A DNA stretch of 64,000 nt from Mycolicibacterium brisbanense (GTDB taxonomy: Bacteria; Actinomycetota; Actinomycetes; Mycobacteriales; Mycobacteriaceae), in assembly GCF_001570425.1 (NCBI RefSeq), contig NZ_BCSX01000053.1, forward strand, positions 124,001 to 188,000, written 5' to 3'. This document shows positions 8,637 to 17,653 of this stretch, in pieces. The notes below the pieces were generated by a model. It ran no database searches and was not told the origin of the DNA. It worked only from the letters and a program-made list of their open reading frames with translations. Both the position numbers and the translations under genes were made by a program. The number at the start of each line of letters is the position of its first letter. The first letter of the stretch is position 1.

Positions 8637-11600
8637 ATGGGGATCAAAGTCGCGCTGGAGCACCGCACCAGCTATACCTTCGACCGGCTGGTCGAGGTGC
8701 ACCCGCACGTCGTGCGGCTACGTCCGGCGCCGCATTCGCGCACCCCCGTCGAGGCCTATTCCCTGACCGTCGAACCGGCCGACCACTTCATCAACTGGCA
8801 ACAGGACGCGTTCGGCAATTTCCTTGCGCGCCTGGTCTTTCCGAACCGGTCCCGGAGCTTGACCATCACGGTGGGGCTCATCGCCGACCTCAAGGTGATC
8901 AACCCGTTCGACTTCTTCATCGAGGACTACGCCGAGACGTTCCCGTTCGAGTACCCGAAGGCGCTGCTCGAAGATCTCAAGCCGTACCTGAGGCCGGTGG
9001 ACGAGTCCGGCGAGGGTTCCGGGCCCGGCGAGTTGGCGCAAGCCTGGGTGAGCAATTTCACGCTGCCGCCGGGGACTCGCACGATCGATTTCCTCGTGGC
9101 GCTCAACCGGGCCGTCAATGCCGATGTCGGCTACAGCGTGCGGATGGAACCCGGAGTGCAGTCGCCGGACGTGACGCTGCGCACCGGAATCGGCTCATGC
9201 CGCGACTCGGCGTGGCTGCTGGTGTCGATCCTGCGTCAAATGGGCCTGGCCGCACGATTCGTCTCGGGCTACCTGGTGCAGCTGACGTCTGACGTGGAGG
9301 CGCTCGACGGACCCTCCGGGCCTGCCGCCGATTTCACCGATCTGCATGCCTGGGCCGAGGTCTACGTGCCGGGCGCGGGCTGGATCGGGCTCGACCCCAC
9401 CTCGGGCCTGTTCGCGGGCGAGGGCCACATCCCGTTGTCGGCGACGCCGCACCCGGAGTCGGCGGCGCCGATCACCGGAGCGATCGGGCCCTGTGAATCC
9501 ACCCTGGACTTCTCCAATGTGGTGACCCGCGTGCACGAGGACCCCCGGGTGACGCTGCCGTACACCGACACGGCGTGGGCCGCGATCACGGCGCTGGGCG
9601 CGAAGGTGGATCAGCGCCTGGCTGACGGCGACGTGCGTCTCACCATGGGCGGCGAGCCCACCTTCGTCTCGATCGACAACCAGACCGATCCCGAATGGGC
9701 GACGGCAGCCGATGGCCCGCACAAACGCGAGCGCGCCTCGGCGCTGGCCGCGCGGCTCAAGCAGGTGTGGGCGCCCACCGGACTGGTGCAGCGCAGCCAG
9801 GGCAAGTGGTATCCCGGAGAACCGTTGCCGCGCTGGCAGATCGGACTGCTCTGGCGCACCGACGGCGAACCGCTGTGGACCGACCCCGCGCTGTTGGCCG
9901 ACCCGTGGGCCGGCGGCCGCGCCGATACGCCCGCCGACGCCGGCTATCGCCTGCTGGCCGTGGTGGCCGAGGACCTCGGGCTGCCGCTCACACAGGTGCG
10001 GCCGGCGTTCGAGGATCCGCTGAGCCGGTTGGCCGACGCGGTCCGCCAACCCGCGGGCGACCCGGTGGCCGAGCATGACGATCTCGCGTCCGACAGTGCT
10101 GACGGCCGGGCGGCGTTGCTGGCCAGGCTGGAGGCGTCCATCGATGAACCGGCCGCCCACGTGCTGCCGCTGCACCGCCGCGCCGACGGCTCGGGCTGGG
10201 CCAGCGCCGACTGGAAGCCGCGTCGCGGCCGCATCGTGCTACTCGACGGCGACTCGCCGGCCGGCCTTCGGTTGCCGCTGAACTCCATCAGCTGGAAGCC
10301 GCCACGGCGCGCTGCGGACGCCGACCCACTGGAGGATCGCGGACCGCTGCCCGCCGGACCGCGGCAGCCCGCCACCGCCGAGGTCGAGGACGCCGACGAC
10401 GCGCCGACCACGGCGCTGGTGGCCGAGATCCGGTCGGGCCACCTATACCTGTACCTGCCGCCCACGGAGACCCTCGACGACTTCGTCGACCTGGTGATGC
10501 GGCTCGAAGCCGCCGCGGCCAAGACCGGCACACCGGTGGTGATCGAAGGCTACGGCCCGCCGCCGGACCCCCGGATCACCTCGATGACAGTCACCCCGGA
10601 CCCGGGCGTCATCGAGGTCAACGTGCCGCCGACCAAGAGCTTCAGCGACCAGTTGAGCCAGCTGCAGACCTTGTACGACGAGGCTCGGCAGGCTCGGCTC
10701 TCCACGGAGTCCTTCGACGTCGACGGGGGTCACGGCGGCACCGGCGGCGGCAACCACATCACCCTCGGTGGGGTGACACCGGCCGACTCGCCGCTGTTGC
10801 GTCGTCCCGATCTTCTGGTGTCGCTGCTGACCTATTGGCAACGGCACCCGTCGTTGTCGTACCTGTTCGCCGGGCGGTTCGTCGGCACCACCTCGCAGGC
10901 CCCCCGGGTCGACGAGGGCCGCTCCGAGGCGTTGTACGAGCTGGAGATCGCGTTCGCGGAGATCTCCCGGTTGACGCGTGACGAGACGGCCAGGCCCGAT
11001 CATGGTCGCTCCGCAAGCGTCGCTCCCGATCAGGGTCGCTCCGCAAGCGTCGCTCCCGATCAGGGTCGCTCCGCAAGCGTCGCTCCGTGGGTCACGGATA
11101 GGGCCCTGCGCCACCTCCTCACCGACATCACCGGCAACACCCATCGCTCGGAGTTCTGCATCGACAAGCTCTACAGCCCCGACAGCGCCCGCGGCAGGCT
11201 CGGCCTGCTCGAACTGCGCGGCTTCGAGATGCCCCCGCATGTCCAGATGGCGATGGTCCAGTCGCTGCTGGTGCGCGCGCTGGTGGCCTGGTTCTGGGAC
11301 GAGCCGCTGCGCGCCCCGCTGATCCGGCACGGGGCCAACCTGCATGGCCGATACCTGTTGCCGCACTTCCTGATCCAGGACATCGCCGAGGTGGCTGCCG
11401 ATCTGCGGGCCCACGGCATCGACTTCGAGACCAGCTGGCTGGATCCGTTCACCGAGTTCCGGTTCCCGCGCATCGGCACCGCGGTGTTCGGCGGTGTGGA
11501 GATCGAATTGCGCGGTGCCATCGAACCGTGGAACGTGCTGGGGGAGGAGTCGACGGGGACGGGTACCGCCCGCTACGTCGATTCGTCGGTGGAGCGGGTG

Positions 11601-12038
11601 CAGGTCCGGGTGGTCGGCGCCGATCGCCACCGCTACATCGTCACCGCCAACGGCCACCCGATCCCGCTGCTGGCCACCGAGACTCCCGACGTCCAGGTGG
11701 GCGGGGTCCGGTACCGGGCCTGGCAGCCGCCAAGCGCCTTGCATCCGACCATCACAGTCGACACCCCACTGCGCTTCGAGCTCGTCGACACCGCCACCGG
11801 CACCTCGCGCGGCGGCTGCACCTACCACGTCGCGCATCCCGGCGGACGGTCCTACGACACCCCACCGGTCAATGCGGTCGAGGCGGAATCGCGGCGCGGC
11901 AGGCGGTTCGAGGCCACCGGCTTTACCCCGGGCACGCTCGATCTGTCCGATATCCGGGAGAAGCAGGCCCGCCAGTCCACCGATGTGGGCGCGCCGGGCA
12001 TCCTGGACCTGCGGCGGGTGCGTACCGTTCTGCAGTAA
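8637..12038 (+). CDS. transglutaminase-like protein with DUF2126 C-terminus (Rv2566-like)
   Basis: This 1133-residue protein is the first gene of a four-gene overlapping operon. Residues 1-270 form a bacterial transglutaminase N-terminal and core domain with an intact triad: Cys188 (GIGSCRDS), His237 (DLHAW), Asp253 (GLDPTSG). The rest is the long DUF2126 region, with YRLLAVVAEDLGLP and GAIEPWNVLGEE blocks. The family is predicted to cleave or transfer peptide amide bonds alongside ATP-grasp ligases. The ATG at 8637 was chosen because it aligns with the family start; the frame stays open upstream but with unlike sequence. A 10-residue repeat in triplicate interrupts it near residue 788. The stop overlaps the next start as TAATG. 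Confidence 0.88.
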   Translation: MGIKVALEHRTSYTFDRLVEVHPHVVRLRPAPHSRTPVEAYSLTVEPADHFINWQQDAFGNFLARLVFPNRSRSLTITVGLIADLKVINPFDFFIEDYAETFPFEYPKALLEDLKPYLRPVDESGEGSGPGELAQAWVSNFTLPPGTRTIDFLVALNRAVNADVGYSVRMEPGVQSPDVTLRTGIGSCRDSAWLLVSILRQMGLAARFVSGYLVQLTSDVEALDGPSGPAADFTDLHAWAEVYVPGAGWIGLDPTSGLFAGEGHIPLSATPHPESAAPITGAIGPCESTLDFSNVVTRVHEDPRVTLPYTDTAWAAITALGAKVDQRLADGDVRLTMGGEPTFVSIDNQTDPEWATAADGPHKRERASALAARLKQVWAPTGLVQRSQGKWYPGEPLPRWQIGLLWRTDGEPLWTDPALLADPWAGGRADTPADAGYRLLAVVAEDLGLPLTQVRPAFEDPLSRLADAVRQPAGDPVAEHDDLASDSADGRAALLARLEASIDEPAAHVLPLHRRADGSGWASADWKPRRGRIVLLDGDSPAGLRLPLNSISWKPPRRAADADPLEDRGPLPAGPRQPATAEVEDADDAPTTALVAEIRSGHLYLYLPPTETLDDFVDLVMRLEAAAAKTGTPVVIEGYGPPPDPRITSMTVTPDPGVIEVNVPPTKSFSDQLSQLQTLYDEARQARLSTESFDVDGGHGGTGGGNHITLGGVTPADSPLLRRPDLLVSLLTYWQRHPSLSYLFAGRFVGTTSQAPRVDEGRSEALYELEIAFAEISRLTRDETARPDHGRSASVAPDQGRSASVAPDQGRSASVAPWVTDRALRHLLTDITGNTHRSEFCIDKLYSPDSARGRLGLLELRGFEMPPHVQMAMVQSLLVRALVAWFWDEPLRAPLIRHGANLHGRYLLPHFLIQDIAEVAADLRAHGIDFETSWLDPFTEFRFPRIGTAVFGGVEIELRGAIEPWNVLGEESTGTGTARYVDSSVERVQVRVVGADRHRYIVTANGHPIPLLATETPDVQVGGVRYRAWQPPSALHPTITVDTPLRFELVDTATGTSRGGCTYHVAHPGGRSYDTPPVNAVEAESRRGRRFEATGFTPGTLDLSDIREKQARQSTDVGAPGILDLRRVRTVLQ
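10998..11087 (+). repeat. three in-frame 30-bp tandem repeats inside the DUF2126 gene
   Basis: Three nearly identical 30-bp units encode D(H/Q)GRSASVAP three times in a row, then Trp. The only differences are CAT against CAG in unit 1 and the last base of unit 3. Near-perfect DNA identity points to a recent expansion. The core GCTCCGCAAGCG has the complement CGCTTGCGGAGC, which resembles the CGCTTGCG core of the units between pyrR and pyrB. Confidence 0.9.
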
Positions 12039-14716
12039 TGGTTCTTCGCGCAAACGGCTCGCCGGACGCCGCTACCGGTGGTGTGAGCACCGATGTCGAC
12101 GGTGTGCTCGCCAGGTATCGCCGTACCCGGGCGCAGCAGGCGCTGTTCGAGGTCCGCGGTGCCCGGCCCGGCACCGGCTACGACGAGTTTCTCGACGCCG
12201 CGGGCAACGTCCGCCCGGCCTGGCAGGAGCTTGCCGAATGCGTCGGGGAGCGGGGCCGCGACGGGCTCGACAGCTTGCGCAACGAGGTCCGTGGCCTGGT
12301 CGACAACGACGGGATCACCTACATCCAGGTGGATCGTCACGGCGAGGCGGTCACGGAGCCGGACGGCACGACGATGCCCGGCCCATGGCATCTCGACGCG
12401 CTGCCCATGGTGATCTCGGCGGCCGACTGGGACACGCTGGAATCGGGTCTGGTCCAGCGGTCCCGGCTGCTCGACGCGGTGCTCACCGACCTCTACGGTC
12501 CCCGGCGGTCGATCACCAGCGGCACACTGCCCGCCCAACTGCTGTTCGCCCACCCCGGCTACGTGCGCGCCGCGCGCGGCATCGAAGTGCCCGGTCGGCA
12601 CCAGCTGTTTCTGCACGGCTGCGACATCAGCCGCAGCTCGGACGGCTCGTTCCTGGTCAACGCCGACTGGACGCAGGCCCCGTCGGGAGCGGGTTATGCA
12701 CTGGCCGACCGGCGGGTGATCGCCCACGCCGTCCCGGACCTCTACGAGCGCATCGGGCCGCGGCCGGCCTCGCCCTGGGCGCAGGCGCTGCGCCTGGCCC
12801 TGATCGATGTCGCACCCGAGGCGGCCGAGGAACCGGTGGTCGTGGTGCTCAGCCCCGGTATCCATTCCGAGACGGCCTTCGATCAGGCGTATCTGGCCAG
12901 CATGCTGGGTTTTCCCTTGGTGGAGAGCACCGACCTGGTGGTACGCGACGGCAAGCTCTGGATGCGGTCGCTGGGCACCCTCAAACGGGTGGACGTCGTC
13001 CTGCGCCGCATCGACGCCGACTACGTCGATCCTCTGGACCTGCGACCCGGTTCGCGGCTGGGCGTGGTCGGGCTGGTCGAAGTGTTGCGGCGCGGCGCGG
13101 TGAGCGTGGTGAACAGTCTGGGCAGTGGTGTGCTGGAAAGCCCCGGGCTGCTGCGGTTTCTGCCTCAGTTGGGCCAGCTGCTGCTGGGTGAGACCCCGCA
13201 GCTGCAGACCGCCCCGGTGTACTGGGGCGGTATCGACGTGGAACGATCGCAGCTGCTCGCCAAGTTGACGTCGCTGATGATCCGCTCTGTCGACGGGGCC
13301 GAGTCGATCGTCGGGCCGACGCTGTCGACCGCCCAGCGAGACACCCTGGCCGCCCGCATCGAGGCCGCACCGTGGCGTTGGGTGGGCCAGGAGCTTCCGC
13401 AGTTCTCTTCGGCACCAAGCGATTACCGGTCCGTCGGGTTGTCCGCGGGCAGTGTGGGGATGCGGCTGTTCACCGTCGCGCAGCGTGGTGGTTACGCGCC
13501 GATGATCGGCGGCCTGGGGTATCTCATGGCCCCGGGGGTCGCCGCGTACCGGATGAATACCGTTGCGGCCAAGGATATCTGGGTGCGCTCCCCGGCACGG
13601 GTAACTGCTGAGAAGATCCCGACCGCACCTGCCGAGCTTGCCGTGACGACGATGACGCCGAGCCGGACCGGGGCGGTCAGCTCACCGCGCGTGCTTTCGG
13701 ACCTGTTCTGGATGGGCCGCTACGCCGAGCGGGCCGAGCAGATGGCCCGGTTGCTCATCGTCACCCGCGAGAGGTACCACGAATACCGTTACCGGCAGGA
13801 CACTCCGGAAAGCCAATGTGTGCCAGTGTTACTCGCGGCCGTGGGGACCATCACCGGTACCGACACCGGAGCGGGCGGCGACGACCACGAGACCATCGCC
13901 GTCGCGCCGACCACTCTGTGGGCGGTCACCGCCGACCGGCACAGGCCCGGTTCGCTGGCCCAGTCGGTGGAGCGGTTGGGGCTGGCCGCCCGCTCGGTGC
14001 GCGACCAGATGTCCAACGACACCTGGATGGTGCTGGCCGGAGTGGAACGTGCGGTGTTGCGTGCGTCGGCATCCCCGCCGGACTCGCAGACCGCAGGCGA
14101 GACGTACCTCGCGACAGCGCACAGCCGCACGTTGTCGGGCATGCTCGCGCTGTCGGGCGTGGCCGCGGAGTCCATGGTGCAGGACATCGGCTGGAGCCTG
14201 ATGGATGTCGGTAAACGCATCGAGCGCGGGCTGGGTCTGACGGCGCTGCTGCGGGCCACCCTGACCCAGGTGCGCAGCGCGGGAGCCGAACGCACGGTGA
14301 CGGAATCGACTCTGGTGGCCTGCGAATCGTCGGTGATCTACCGGCGGCGCAACCCCGGGCTGGTCAGCGTCGCGGCGCTTGCCGAACTGATGTTGTTCGA
14401 CCCGCAGAATCCGCGCTCGCTGGTGTACCAGCTGGACCGGCTGCGGGCCGACCTCAAAGCCCTTCCGGGAGCACCGGGTTCATCGCGATCCGAGCGCATG
14501 GTCGACGAGATCGCCGTGCGGTTGCGCCGGTTCGATCCGGCAGACCTGGCGATCGCAACGGCCGACGGCGTGCGATCCGAACTCGCCGAACTGCTCGACG
14601 GGATGCACAGCGATCTGCGGGACCTCTCGGGCGTCATCACCGCCGCGCACCTCTCGCTTCCCGGTGGTATGCAGCCGCTGTGGGGGCCCGACGAAAGACG
14701 GTTGGTGCCATCATGA
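12038..14716 (+). CDS. circularly permuted ATP-grasp / alpha-E fusion protein (Rv2567-like)
   Basis: The protein has 892 residues. Roughly the first 540 match the circularly permuted ATP-grasp (DUF404/DUF407) type, with FLHGCDISRSSDGSFLVNAD, ADRRVIAHAVPDLYERIG and VVNSLGSGVLESPGLLRFLP blocks. The C-terminal part from about residue 545 (SDLFWMGRYAERAEQMARLL) is the all-helical alpha-E (DUF403) domain. These are separate genes in many bacteria. The ATP-grasp part is predicted to form an amide or peptide bond at ATP cost. The start overlaps the upstream stop by one base (TAATG), and the stop overlaps the next ATG, so translation is probably coupled. Confidence 0.88.
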   Translation: MVLRANGSPDAATGGVSTDVDGVLARYRRTRAQQALFEVRGARPGTGYDEFLDAAGNVRPAWQELAECVGERGRDGLDSLRNEVRGLVDNDGITYIQVDRHGEAVTEPDGTTMPGPWHLDALPMVISAADWDTLESGLVQRSRLLDAVLTDLYGPRRSITSGTLPAQLLFAHPGYVRAARGIEVPGRHQLFLHGCDISRSSDGSFLVNADWTQAPSGAGYALADRRVIAHAVPDLYERIGPRPASPWAQALRLALIDVAPEAAEEPVVVVLSPGIHSETAFDQAYLASMLGFPLVESTDLVVRDGKLWMRSLGTLKRVDVVLRRIDADYVDPLDLRPGSRLGVVGLVEVLRRGAVSVVNSLGSGVLESPGLLRFLPQLGQLLLGETPQLQTAPVYWGGIDVERSQLLAKLTSLMIRSVDGAESIVGPTLSTAQRDTLAARIEAAPWRWVGQELPQFSSAPSDYRSVGLSAGSVGMRLFTVAQRGGYAPMIGGLGYLMAPGVAAYRMNTVAAKDIWVRSPARVTAEKIPTAPAELAVTTMTPSRTGAVSSPRVLSDLFWMGRYAERAEQMARLLIVTRERYHEYRYRQDTPESQCVPVLLAAVGTITGTDTGAGGDDHETIAVAPTTLWAVTADRHRPGSLAQSVERLGLAARSVRDQMSNDTWMVLAGVERAVLRASASPPDSQTAGETYLATAHSRTLSGMLALSGVAAESMVQDIGWSLMDVGKRIERGLGLTALLRATLTQVRSAGAERTVTESTLVACESSVIYRRRNPGLVSVAALAELMLFDPQNPRSLVYQLDRLRADLKALPGAPGSSRSERMVDEIAVRLRRFDPADLAIATADGVRSELAELLDGMHSDLRDLSGVITAAHLSLPGGMQPLWGPDERRLVPS

Positions 14717-15621
14717 CCGAACCCGCAACGCGTCGCTACGACATCACCCACCGCACCGTCTACCGCTATTCCGACGATGTCACGAGTTCCTACGGTCGCG
14801 CGTTCCTGACCCCGCGCGAACTACCTTGGCAGCGGCGGCTTTACCACGAGCTGACGATCGACCCTGACGCCGCCGACAGCTCGACCAGCCGCGACGCCTA
14901 CGGCAACATCAGTTCCTACTTCCACGTCCTGCAGCCGCACCGCACGCTGAGCATCACCGCCCGATCGGTGGTGGAGGTGGACCCGCCGGGGCCCGAGCGT
15001 TACGCGGGCGGTTCGGCTCGGGCGCCGTGGGAGATCGCCCGGCCGGTCGGTGGTGACGGCGCACTGGCCACCGAGTTCACCCTGGACCTGCAGCCTCCGG
15101 AAATCACCGACGCGGTACGCGATTATGCCGCACCGAGTTTCGTTCCGGGCCGGGCGCTGATCGACGTGCTGCGGGATCTCAACGCACGGATCTTCACCGA
15201 CTTCACCTACCGGTCCGGGTCCACCACCGTGTCCACCCAGGTCACCGAGGTGCTCCAGGCGCGGGAAGGTGTCTGCCAGGACTTCGCCCGACTGGCCATC
15301 GCCTGCCTGCGAGCCAACGGCCTGGCTGCCAGCTACGTCTCCGGCTACCTCGCCACGGACCCGCCGCCCGGCAAGGAACGCATGGTCGGCGTCGACGCCA
15401 CGCACGCCTGGGCGTCGGTATGGACCCCGCAGAACGTGTGGCTCGGGCTGGACCCCACCAACGACCAGATGGTCGACGAACGGTACATCGTCGCGGCTTT
15501 CGGCCGCGACTACGCCGACGTGCCGCCGCTGCGCGGCATCATCTACACGGATTCGGAGAGCAGTGTGATCGAGGTATCGGTCGATGTGGCACCGTACGCG
15601 GGAGGTGTGCTCAGTGCGTGA
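14713..15621 (+). CDS. transglutaminase-like cysteine protease-fold protein
   Basis: The 302-residue protein has a bacterial transglutaminase N-terminal domain (YDITHRTVYRYSDDVTSSYG) and a core with Cys188 (REGVCQDF), His231 (DATHAW) and Asp247 (GLDPTND), so it should be active. It begins at an ATGA overlap with the ATP-grasp/alpha-E gene. It is shorter than the first gene of the operon and lacks DUF2126. The two transglutaminase-fold enzymes are predicted to process the peptide link that the ATP-grasp domain makes. The target protein or peptide is not known. Confidence 0.87.
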   Translation: MTEPATRRYDITHRTVYRYSDDVTSSYGRAFLTPRELPWQRRLYHELTIDPDAADSSTSRDAYGNISSYFHVLQPHRTLSITARSVVEVDPPGPERYAGGSARAPWEIARPVGGDGALATEFTLDLQPPEITDAVRDYAAPSFVPGRALIDVLRDLNARIFTDFTYRSGSTTVSTQVTEVLQAREGVCQDFARLAIACLRANGLAASYVSGYLATDPPPGKERMVGVDATHAWASVWTPQNVWLGLDPTNDQMVDERYIVAAFGRDYADVPPLRGIIYTDSESSVIEVSVDVAPYAGGVLSA

Positions 15622-16630
15622 CTTCAACTGCCCGACCTGTGGCCAGCGGTTGGCGTTCGAGAATTCGCTGTGCCTGTCGTGCGGCAGCCCGCTGGGGTTC
15701 TCGCTCGACGACATGGCGCTGCTGGTGATGACCGACGACAGTCCGCATGCCGGGGCCGTCGACGAGCACAAGTATCAACTGTGCGCGAACATGCATGTGG
15801 CTCAATGCAATTGGCTGGTGCGCATCGGCGGTGATCCGCTGTGCGCGTCGTGCGCGCTGACCCGCACCCGGCCTGCGGACACCGACGCCTCGGCCTTGGC
15901 GGCGTTCGGCGAAGCCGAGATGGCAAAGCGCAGGCTGATCGCCGAACTGCACGAACTGCGGCTGCCGATCGTCAGCCGCAGCGAGGACCCGCAGTTCGGG
16001 CTGGCGTTCGACCTGCTCTCCAGCGCGGCTGAGCAAGTGATGACCGGACACCAGAACGGGGTCGTCACCATCGATCTCGCCGAAGGCGACGACGTGCACC
16101 GCGAGCAGTTGCGCATCGCGATGGACGAGCCATACCGCACGCTGCTCGGACACTTCCGCCACGAGATCGGGCACTACTACTTCTATCGGCTGATCGCCCC
16201 GTCGGCCGACTACGGTGAGCGGTTTCGCGAGTTGTTCGGCGACCCTGACGCGGACTACCAGGAGGCGCTGGACCGGCACTACGCCGAGGGCGCCCCGGCG
16301 GGCTGGGAGGACACCTACGTATCGTCCTACGCCACGATGCATCCCGCCGAGGACTGGGCCGAGACCTTCGCCCACTATCTCCACATCCGCGACACGCTCG
16401 ACACCGCGGCGGCATTCGGATTCGCCCCGGCCGGGGCGACCTTCGAGCGACGGGTGTTGGGGCCGAGCGGTTTTGACACCATCATCGACATGTGGCTGCC
16501 ACTGGCCTGGGCGCTGAACATGGTCAACCGGTCGATGGGCCACGCCGACCTGTACCCGTTCGTGCTGCCGCCGGCGGTACTGGAGAAGATGCGATTCGTG
16601 CACACCGTCATCGACGAGGTCACTGCCTGA
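15614..16630 (+). CDS. putative zinc-binding metallopeptidase with N-terminal zinc ribbon
   Basis: The 338-residue protein starts at a GTG that overlaps the upstream gene by 8 nt. The N-terminus is a zinc ribbon (Cys6, Cys9, Cys20, Cys23) followed by a second Cys set (57, 65, 77, 80). The catalytic motif HEIGH is at 183-187, followed by a conserved W-AETFAHYLHI region typical of this family (Peptidase_Mx type). It is cytosolic. In M. tuberculosis the homologue Rv2568c lies in the same neighbourhood but in another orientation; here it is the last gene of the operon. Its job with the ligase and transglutaminases is unknown. Confidence 0.85.
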   Translation: MRDFNCPTCGQRLAFENSLCLSCGSPLGFSLDDMALLVMTDDSPHAGAVDEHKYQLCANMHVAQCNWLVRIGGDPLCASCALTRTRPADTDASALAAFGEAEMAKRRLIAELHELRLPIVSRSEDPQFGLAFDLLSSAAEQVMTGHQNGVVTIDLAEGDDVHREQLRIAMDEPYRTLLGHFRHEIGHYYFYRLIAPSADYGERFRELFGDPDADYQEALDRHYAEGAPAGWEDTYVSSYATMHPAEDWAETFAHYLHIRDTLDTAAAFGFAPAGATFERRVLGPSGFDTIIDMWLPLAWALNMVNRSMGHADLYPFVLPPAVLEKMRFVHTVIDEVTA

Positions 16631-16640
16631 CTTCCCCCGC

Positions 16641-16697
16641 CGAGCAGACGTGAAAGTCCGCGACACGCGGCGTTTCCGGTACCGCAATGTCTGCTCG
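16641..16697. repeat. intergenic hairpin element with ACACGC core
   Basis: Outer arms CGAGCAGAC (16641-16649) and GTCTGCTCG (16689-16697) pair perfectly and enclose a second small hairpin, CCGCG-ACA-CGCGG (16658-16670). It lies just after the metallopeptidase stop and could end transcription. The same arm sequence and ACACGC core occur in the element downstream of metK. Confidence 0.7.
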
Positions 16698-16789
16698 CCG
16701 GAGAAGGGGGAGCCGCACGGCTTAACAGCACGGTCACGACGGCATGTCGCAGCCGCGTTCCTGCCGTCGGCGTTCTTAGGATCGCCCGC

Positions 16790-17644
16790 GTGACTGATCG
16801 CTACGGTTCCGACATCCTGTCCCGAAACCCGCACACCCCCAAGCTGACCCGGTCCACCGAGCAGCCCGCGGAAAAGGGCCTGGTGGTCGAGGACGCGCAG
16901 AGCGGCTATGTGGGCGCCGTGGTGCGCATCGAGGGCGGCCGCGTCGAACTCGAGGACCGCAGAGGCAAGGTACGGGCGTTTCCGCTGGGCCCCGGGTTTT
17001 TGATCGACGGCAAACCGGTGATTCTCACTGTCCCGAAGCGGACAACCGCGCCGGCCCGGACGGCGTCGGGTTCGGTGGCCGTGGCGGGCGCCAAGGCTCG
17101 CGTGGCGCTGGCCAGCCGCATCTATGTCGAAGGGCGCCACGACGCGGAGCTCGTCGAGCAGGTGTGGGGTGCCGACCTGCGTATCGAGGGCGTCGTGGTC
17201 GAGTACCTCGGCGGCGTCGACGATCTGGCAGGCATCGTCGAGGAGTTCGCGCCAGGACCCGGCCGCCGATTGGGTGTGCTGGTCGACCACCTGGTGACCG
17301 GCTCGAAGGAGGCCCGCATCGCCGAGGCGGTGCGGCGCGGCCCCGGCGGCGAGCACACCTTGGTGGTCGGCCACCCGTTCATCGACATCTGGCAAGCAGT
17401 CAAACCGGCCCGGCTCGGCATGACCGCCTGGCCGGAGATTCCTCGCGGCACGGACTGGAAGAAAGGCATCTGCCAGGCGCTGGGCTGGCCGTACGCCACG
17501 CAGGCGGATACCGCGCGGGCCTGGCAGCGCATCCGCGCTCAGGTGCGCGACTGGAACGACCTGGAACCCGCCCTGATCGGCCGGGTGGAGGAGCTGATCG
17601 ATTTCGTGACGGCGCCGGAGTCGCCCGACGACGCGGCGTGGTAA
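16790..17644 (+). CDS. DUF3097 family protein
   Basis: The 284-residue protein begins at a GTG (VTDRYGSDILSRNPHTPK), the usual N-terminus of the actinobacterial DUF3097 family. It includes GFLIDGKPVILTVP, IYVEGRHDAELVEQVWG and LGVLVDHLVTGSKEARIA. The EGRHDAEL and LVDHL motifs resemble TOPRIM-type acidic clusters, so a metal-dependent nucleic-acid role is possible (inference by eye). No signal peptide or membrane segment is seen. rarA follows after 9 bp, so the two may be co-transcribed. Confidence 0.8.
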   Translation: MTDRYGSDILSRNPHTPKLTRSTEQPAEKGLVVEDAQSGYVGAVVRIEGGRVELEDRRGKVRAFPLGPGFLIDGKPVILTVPKRTTAPARTASGSVAVAGAKARVALASRIYVEGRHDAELVEQVWGADLRIEGVVVEYLGGVDDLAGIVEEFAPGPGRRLGVLVDHLVTGSKEARIAEAVRRGPGGEHTLVVGHPFIDIWQAVKPARLGMTAWPEIPRGTDWKKGICQALGWPYATQADTARAWQRIRAQVRDWNDLEPALIGRVEELIDFVTAPESPDDAAW

Positions 17645-17653
17645 GCAGAACAC

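Noticed and set aside
10998-11087. CRISPR array
   Set aside because: The repeats are adjacent with no spacers and lie in a coding frame.
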